NCBI GenBank assembly: GCA_015179025.1
Contig: WHUX01000020.1
Location: 124,001-188,000, forward strand
Length of the DNA: 64,000 bases
Source: Terfezia claveryi
Taxonomy: Eukaryota > Ascomycota > Pezizomycetes > Pezizales > Pezizaceae
Direction of reading: 5' to 3'
A model generated the notes under the pieces. The model was not told the DNA's origin. It searched no databases and was given only the letters and a program-made list of their open reading frames with translations. Made by a program: the position numbers and the translations under genes. How positions within the stretch are numbered: position 1 is the first letter of the stretch; every line of letters begins with the position of its first letter. Positions 57,718 through 64,000 of the stretch are shown here, in pieces.

Positions 57718-60612
57718 TTACGCCCTTTCTTTAACCGCCCTCATTCCCTTCACCCCACTAGCTCCTCCCTCCGGTTCACGTTCCTCCAGCTCAGTATCCT
57801 CCAAAATGGACTTCAAACTCAAATCCACATTCCTACCTCGCTTTCCCATGGGCCTACTATTCCATACCCTTGAATTATAACCCGTACACTTATCCCAGTG
57901 CTGTGGGATAAGCTCATCCAAGAGATCCAAACACCTCAGCCTTCTAGGATGCTCATCAAAAGATTCATCAGAATCCCAGTCGGTACTAATATCACTAAAA
58001 TCAGACTCGGGATCGTCTTTCAAATTTTCTTCTGTGATGCTCGAAAGGCTCTTGTGAGAGAAGGCACGACCAGTAGACTGGTTCTTGCATTTGTAAAAGG
58101 ATAAGCGTTTGACTTCCCGAGGGGTTGTTGCGTCGGGATTGTAGTTGTAGAATGTTGCGCGGTCAAGCTTTGTTGGAGGCTGGGCTCTGGTAGTAGTGGA
58201 GAATAAGGCTCGACTAAATTGGGCCATAGGTTGAGCGTCAGTACTGGTTCTGTAGAATGACATGCCCACGGTTTTTTGTAGGGAAATCGCCTCAGGTTCA
58301 TACTTGTCATATGAGGCTCGCTCGATCCTTGCAGGAGGTATACGCTCCGTTTTAGGTGGGAGTCTGGCTGGAATACCGCCGTGGCTGCGAAGGTACAAAC
58401 TGTTATCTCCAGTAGGTGAGGGACGGGGATGCTGGTCTGAGCCCAATGAATCCTTCTTCTGTACAGCAGGGGAGTGGCGGAGAGCGTGTTCTTGGTCGGT
58501 CAGGGAACCCTCTTCGCTCTCCTGTTTGTCGTCTACAAAAGGCCTATTACCAAAGGTTTCGAATGACCTGCGGGATGAACGCTCGACGACAGTATCTGCA
58601 AGTTGTTGCCCAAAGTCTTCGGGCACAGTAATTGAGGAACGGGCAGAGGAACTATGGCTGTCACAAACCCCGCCAAATTGTGGAGTATAATCCTCATATA
58701 ATGTCCTAGAGGAGCGGGCAGAGTACAGAGGCTCGTTATTTTCTGTGGAACTTGGGGGGGTGTCAGGAGGAGTAAGCAAAGTCATGACACCTTCAGGGTA
58801 CTCTGGTGGAGTGTGATCTCTGGAAGATTCGTCCTCAGGGTGAATGAAGGCTGAGAAGTTTCTGAAAGGAGCATGGATTTCAGATTCAGTTGGTGAGGCC
58901 TCGGGGTGAATAAAGGCTGAGATGTTATTGAAAAGAGCATGGATTTCGGAGTCAGTTGGTGAGGACCTGGCGGTCGAAACATCTGCCAAGGTTGTTGTGG
59001 CATCAGTGAACAGATCAGGTTCTTCATACAGAGCATGCGACTGAGGCGTAAACAATTCAGGGTATCCCGACGGCGTGGGAGTTGAAGTATCTGTGAATTG
59101 TGTGGCACCAGCGTAAAGGGTAGATCCTTTATGTACTCTTTCTAGAGAAGGGGAACATCGGGGATATACCAGGGGTGTGGTAAAATGGGCAGGAGGAGAA
59201 AAGGTACTAGGCGTTGTTTGCCTTTCGGCGAACCAAACTGGTGTCAGTGGGCGACCCGGCGAAGCCTGAGAATAATCACCCTGATGAACACTACCTGCTA
59301 TGACAGGTGGAATGTAGCACCTAGGAGTGTGAGGCCTCTCAACCGGAAATTGAACTTCTTCATCAGGGGCCGGAAGTATCTTGGCATGCTGATTTCTCGA
59401 TTCCATTCCCATAGGAAATCCTGGAGGCGTTGTGCGCTCTGGTTGACCCAATGGACCCAGAGTGTCAAACAGTTTGGGAATCTCAGTCGTGAGATAACGA
59501 CCTACGATCTCCTTGGCCACAGTTTTGCCAACAACTGACAAACCAAAGTCCCCAGAAATCTTCTCCAGTTGCCGTTGCCTGAATTCCTCTGCATTCTTCA
59601 CAAGCTGTGTTTTTTCTGTTTTGATAGCTCTCCTAACCATAGCTGCCTCTACCTCGATGCTAAACATGATTTCATATCTTTTAAACTTTGCCAAGGGCAC
59701 AGAGGTGATGGCGCCGTCCATCCCCACCTTCTTTGCATCCTCTTCGGCGTGGCAGATGGCCACAATTTTCTCCACCATAGCCATGAGATTCGTAAAAGAT
59801 TTCACTTGGGCATTTCCGTCGCTGCCCTTGCAGCCTAAACAATAAAAATACCTTGGGCTGTTCGCATTGACTTTGGTATAATAGAGCCAATTAGGAATAT
59901 CGTCGTGTTGTGGCGAGAATTTGCAAAGTGAACACCTAAACACCTTGTTATGAAATCAGCTACTCGTCAACAAATCTGATTGCCATCCCTTGATTTGAAA
60001 TGTAAAACTTGGGATATGTAGCTGCGGATTGTAACGACTTACTCCGGACATATAGGGCGTGGGCTGCTCACTTGCCATCTTTTGTTCATCAGGCAGTGTT
60101 TGGAAGCCGTTCCTTCTGAAGGTCTCATATTCTACAAAGAAGTCCTTAACATCCTGTTTGAATGAGTGATTCCAAAGTCGGTGTGCTGCCGTGCCCGGGG
60201 CATGAACACGAGTTAACCTAAGCTCCTTGTTCCAGCCTTGTTGACTCTTAAATTTTTTTGCATCTTTCCGCTTCAACTTCTCTGGAATTGATTGTGGCAA
60301 CTCGAAAGGATAGAAAGGCCAATCAGGGAAAAATCTTTCCACAGAAGGCAAAGAATTGTAGATATTCTCTATAGCTTTGGGTGGCCTCTTGGAAAATGGC
60401 ACTACAGGCCGTGGCTCAAGGACACCGAAAAGGCTATCAATACCTTTCCTATCCTGAAACTCATGCAAGGCAAGGGGACCAGTGATATCCAGGGCGTTTT
60501 CAGCCTTCGGAGATAAGAAACTCTCAGTATCGTCATCAGGCAACGCCAGACCCATCTCTAGAGCCATGAGCTGAGCGTTACCATCCGGTGCACAGGGCAC
60601 AACGTTTAACAT
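57718..60612 (-). CDS. Hypothetical 931-aa protein with paired CxxC motif
   Basis: Exons 60612-60043 and 59943-57718, intron 99 nt with GTAAGT donor and AAG acceptor; splicing joins TPYMSG to VFRCSLCKF. I do not recognise a named family. The first about 190 aa are globular-looking (FFPDWPFYPFELPQSIPEK, then a helix ending FFVEYETFRRNGF). Right after the junction CSLC and, 28 residues on, CLGC make a likely zinc site. A long helical region follows (EIMFSIEVEAAMVRRAIKTE). The remaining about 550 aa are Ser/Thr/Pro-rich and disordered, with a 22-residue tandem duplication (SEIHALFNNISAFIHPE) and recurring SARSS and RASY/RATF-YN motifs. The end is charged. A regulatory or scaffolding role is possible but not shown. 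The start is the first ATG of the first exon; upstream is TTG only. Confidence 0.7.
58833..58964 (-). repeat. 66-bp tandem duplication in coding sequence
   Basis: Two adjacent 66-bp units (58833-58898 and 58899-58964) differing at several positions, encoding two 22-residue copies in the 931-aa protein. Confidence 0.92.
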
Positions 60613-62894
60613 ACTGAATGGAATAAAAAGAAGGTGTAACTGGTACAACAATACCAGAAGAGAGAAGCAGTGTTGAGGGTAAAAAGGACTGCAAACTATG
60701 AAAAAGCCCCAAAGTTGTGGTGTCCCCGAGGATGCGGGTAAGGAAGGACTGAAGGGGATGAAGGTGGGAAATGAGAAACAGAAGAGGGGGTATAAAGTGG
60801 GAAAAATGCATATCTAGAACCTCGAACATCGGCACTGCTGAGTCGTTGCTGAGTCTAATTCAAGATGTGAGTAGATTCATGTTAGTCTTATGTTGATTCA
60901 TGTCTAGATACTTGGTATTCCACACAATTCTGGGTCCATTGACGTCTTCATTTGCAATACATCACGACATGGTAATTGCCAACACCCGTTGAATAGATAT
61001 ATGGAACTAGAATCAATAGGTTAGTGAGGCTATTCTCGACAGCAATCCATGCATATACTAAGGTGTGTGTATAGGAAACTAAATTCGATCCCTCGAGATC
61101 AGACCGAGGGCAGGTCAGTCCGTTGACGATGACTTCTCTCTGTTAGCAAGGAAGGACACGCTGGGGCGCTGCGAGCAGTAAGTACGATCAATATTTGGTG
61201 TCCTAAAAGGTCAGTGTTGTAGTTGAGGTTCTTATGCACCTCAGTCACTGGGGCAATGAAGCTTTTTGATATCCAAGTCCTAGGCCCGGCCCCCACAACC
61301 CACATAGCCGCCGTCACGATCTCCGTCAGATGTTCCCACCTCCTCTTAGCGCACCGTACGGTACCTTGCGTCGCCAGGCTGGTCTGGTTGCAGAGAGCAA
61401 ATGCAGCGACGACAAGGGTATTCAGCTGGCTTCAGCAGCGCGCCGTAGCACGGCGGGCGATATCGGAGTGGCGCGGCGGCCAAACGAGGCCTGAGGCAAT
61501 CCCTATAACTCTACACAAGTTTGATTAGCACAAAAAAAGGCCCGTATTCTGGCCTCGTCGCTTTTCTTTTTGGCCCGATTCGACACAGGCTGACAGGACA
61601 GGAGCAATCCAGTCGGATGCAAGACGGTACATTTTACATGCAGGCCAGCTTGCCAATCAATCCAGCCAGGCATTTGAATACATACATGCACCGGAGTTGC
61701 TCTATCCCCTTCCGAGCCTTTAGCATCAGCGTAGCATCAGCGTTGCAGCAGCAGGTGCAGCAGCGTGCAGCGATGGGGAGCAGGAATGAAACGGACCAGC
61801 AGCGGCCGTGCGAAGGGCCCATAGAGAACAAGAGACGGACTGTTCCTCATCCAGGATGAGATCATAATTGAGACTCGATCATAATTAGAGCATCCCCAGC
61901 ACTCTCTTCTTCGCCCATATTTGCACCTCGACTTCTCCAGCTCTCGGGGGGTGTTTTTTTTTTGCGCCGCTGGAGCCCTCCATGCCCAACCTCCCAACTA
62001 AAGAACCCTGGCAAACTTGGAAGCGCTGCTGAAGGTGGGCGCGGCTACGAGGAGCACCGGAGTAAAAAGACAAACCCACACGTATGTACTCTCCGCGTAG
62101 TCTGGGTTTCCTCTCCGCGGGCGCCCCCTCCCCGTTCCCAACTTGTACCGTAGCCAATCTTCAACTGCAACTAAAAGCATACTTACATCTCCCCCTCCCC
62201 CTCTGCCCCCTCCCGATCGACCGCCCCCCCCCCACACTGCACACAGGCGTCCACAGGAGTTTCAATTCCAATCTGTCTCTTATCATCCTTCCACCTGCAT
62301 CCCTCGCACCTCTATCCAACTATATCCTCCCAATCCTCAGTAAGTTTAATCTGCTCAAGGAACAAGAAACAAGAAGGTACGTAGTCTGCTCGCCTGTGCC
62401 AAATCAGCCCAGCCCTATCTCTCCTCACCTGAAATCTGGGTACATACGTGAACAAACACCCCCCCCCCCCCCAACAACCTCCCCAAGCTGGCTTCTAAAC
62501 GCGTTTCTCCTGTACCTGTTCCCAATTGGCTGTCGTGCGATTTACTCGCCTTTCCACAGGACGCAGCTGGATGGTAAAAAAGTGGACAACAACACCACGC
62601 AGCCAGCTACATCAATTGATGGCACCGCCCCCTCGAGTCTGTTCACTCGATTCCCGAACCACATCTTGCATCCCTCTCCTCCCAAACCGTGTTCCTGCTT
62701 CTACTTGCTTGTTGCGAAGTAGCTTGTTTTGACATCAGATCTCTCAGTCCGTACCTCTAGTAGCTAACCTGCCCGCTAGCTTCATAGCTTATAGCTATTT
62801 GTTTATTTGTTTTTGAATTGGATCGCTTAATCGACATTTCACGCTCACGCAACTCCACGCCAGAGGCTTTTCAACAAACGAAACAGTCATTATC
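60613..62894. promoter_or_regulatory. Divergent intergenic region, 931-aa gene / PXMP2-like gene
   Basis: About 2.3 kb. GC-rich part 61280-62300 with overlapping frames on both strands that look spurious; C14 run near 62459-62472. The plus-strand frame 62084-62722 is Pro/Ser-rich composition only. It presumably holds both promoters and a long leader for the 62895 gene. Confidence 0.45.
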
Positions 62895-63818
62895 ATGCAG
62901 TCGACCGTCACCAAGTCAACGAAGAGGGTTGAGACAACGGTGGTGAAGAATGCCTCCATGATGAAGGGGGATTCCTACATTACTGTATGTATCACGAGCT
63001 GTCGCCCTCGCTCCTGCGCAAGCAGGATGGTTGCCCTCATCATGTATCGTACAAAAAGTCTCACATACAATGCCTCCATCTAGTTATACCTCAAGCAGCT
63101 CCAATCGAACCCTCTGTTGGTCCCCCTCTCCACTATCCGATCGCGCGCGCGCCAGCTAACAATGAACTACTAGGCGAACCAAGATGATCACTTCTGGAAC
63201 CCTACACGGCCTCCAGGAGCTTATTGCATCAATCATCGCAAGGGACCGTCCGAAACATGGGACCTACCTCACTCCTCGTGTGCCGAAGATGGCGCTTTAT
63301 GGGTCCATTATCTCTGCTCCCCTCGGTCACATCCTTGTTACGCTTCTTCAGAAGGCGTTCGCAGGGAGGACTAGCACCAAGGCCAAAGTCCTCCAAATCA
63401 TTGTCAGCAACTTGATTGTAGTACCCTCAGCTCTTTGCGCAAATTTGAAACTAAACTAATCCATCGGTCCTACTAGGTTTCCCCCATCCAAAATACCGTT
63501 TATCTCGCTTGTATGGCCTTTATCGCTGGCGCCCGCACCAGCCACCAAGTGCGCGCCACCGTCAAGGCCGGGTTTATGCCCGTCATGAAGGTCTCTTGGT
63601 GCACCTCCCCACTTGCGCTCATGTTTGCGCAGAGATTTCTCCCACCACACGTCTGGGTCCCGTTCTTTAACTTGATCAGCTTCGTCATTGGGACGTACAT
63701 CAATACGATGACTAAGAAGAAGAGGATAGCAGCTATTCTGAAGAAGAAAAAGAACAGTGGATACGATTTGAAGAAGGAGGAGAAGGATTTCTACAGCAAG
63801 AAAGATTTCAAGGATTAA
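62895..63818 (+). CDS. PXMP2/Mpv17-family peroxisomal membrane protein
   Basis: Small multi-pass membrane protein of the Mpv17/PMP22 family (peroxisomal or inner mitochondrial membrane in relatives). Exons 62895-62984, 63084-63115, 63174-63417 and 63477-63818 give 235 aa. Reading: YITLYLKQLQSNPLRTKMIT, SGTLHGLQELIA, YGSIISAPLGHIL, NLIVVSPIQNTVYLACMAF, then VRATVKAGFMPVMKVSWCTS, LMFAQRFLPPHVWVPFFNLI. These are the four membrane helices with the family's kAgf.p..k..W pattern. The C-terminal about 40 aa are Lys-rich. Introns of 99, 58 and 59 nt; intron 2 uses donor GTTGGT with a GCTAAC branch. The Mpv17-type ending is shortened, so peroxisomal PXMP2-like identity is favoured. Confidence 0.87.
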
Positions 63819-64000
63819 CTTACCTGCGACTCAATTAAATGAAATACTACCGATATCAAAATACGATCTCGGTACGATTTGTTGGACCCTGTTTTCGCTG
63901 ATATGGCATTGCAGTGGCTATAGTTTTGGGTACGATTAACTTGCGCGAAAGAATTCTGTGGATGGGGAAGGGGGGGAGGAAGTGAGAGTATGTAGTGTGT
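63819..64000. other. 3' flank of the PXMP2-like gene
   Basis: Short trailing sequence to the window end. Nothing recognised. Confidence 0.5.

Noticed and set aside
62084..62722. 212-codon Pro/Ser-rich frame before the PXMP2-like gene
   Set aside because: Composition artefact of C-rich DNA, probably 5' leader or promoter of the next gene.
1..64000. tRNA genes and CRISPR arrays
   Set aside because: TTCGAA-type words (for example near 13646 and 31942) lack a matching A-box and cloverleaf, and no regularly spaced repeats exist. A tRNAscan run would settle the tRNA question.

Overview
This is nuclear DNA of a filamentous ascomycete (Pezizomycotina-type fungus). The supporting signs are short GT-AG introns (about 50-125 nt) with CTAAC/CTGAC-like branch sites, single-exon or few-exon genes, and fungal forms of housekeeping proteins: Fzo1, Mhr1/mL67, Ubp1-like, Lcb2 and Tul1/Dsc1. 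The class cannot be fixed from the sequence; a repeat-rich Pezizomycetes-like genome is only a suspicion.

Layout. 0-2.9 kb: a pentatricopeptide-type mitochondrial protein with a very long Glu/Lys tail. 3.7-5.9 kb: a BTB/POZ protein. 7.1-9.7 kb (-) and 11.1-12.2 kb (+): divergent mitofusin FZO1 and porphobilinogen deaminase HEM3. 12.7-13.5 kb: MHR1/mL67. 15.2-16.1 kb: DCN1-like neddylation factor. 17.5-20.1 kb: Ubp1-like deubiquitinase. 23.3-24.6 kb (-): a Ser-rich hypothetical protein. 24.6-41.6 kb: a 17-kb stretch with no supportable gene. 41.6-43.7 kb (-) and 44.8-47.4 kb (+): divergent serine palmitoyltransferase LCB2 and the Tul1/Dsc1 ubiquitin ligase. 47.4-52 kb: gene relics and a deleted piggyBac-like element. 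52.3-56.4 kb: two compact divergent pairs, bS6m/Mrp17 with glycine cleavage H protein, and ESCRT-III VPS2 with a small conserved protein that may be a complex I subunit. 57.7-60.6 kb (-): a 931-aa hypothetical with a Cys-pair motif. 62.9-63.8 kb: a PXMP2/Mpv17-family membrane protein.

How the genes fit together. Many products act in or on mitochondria (PPR protein, Fzo1, mL67/Mhr1, bS6m, H protein, and possibly the Ubp1-like and complex I-like proteins). A second theme is ubiquitin or ubiquitin-like control (Dcn1, Ubp1-like, Tul1/Dsc1). The LCB2-TUL1 head-to-head pair is notable because the Dsc/Tul1 ligase is known in yeast to act on an Orm-family inhibitor of the Lcb1/Lcb2 enzyme.

Caution. 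Three otherwise intact conserved genes (PPR protein, H protein twice, VPS2) carry apparent one-base losses, each at or beside a short C or G run. The pattern looks more like consensus error than biology. I found no CRISPR array, rRNA, or tRNA that I could support.
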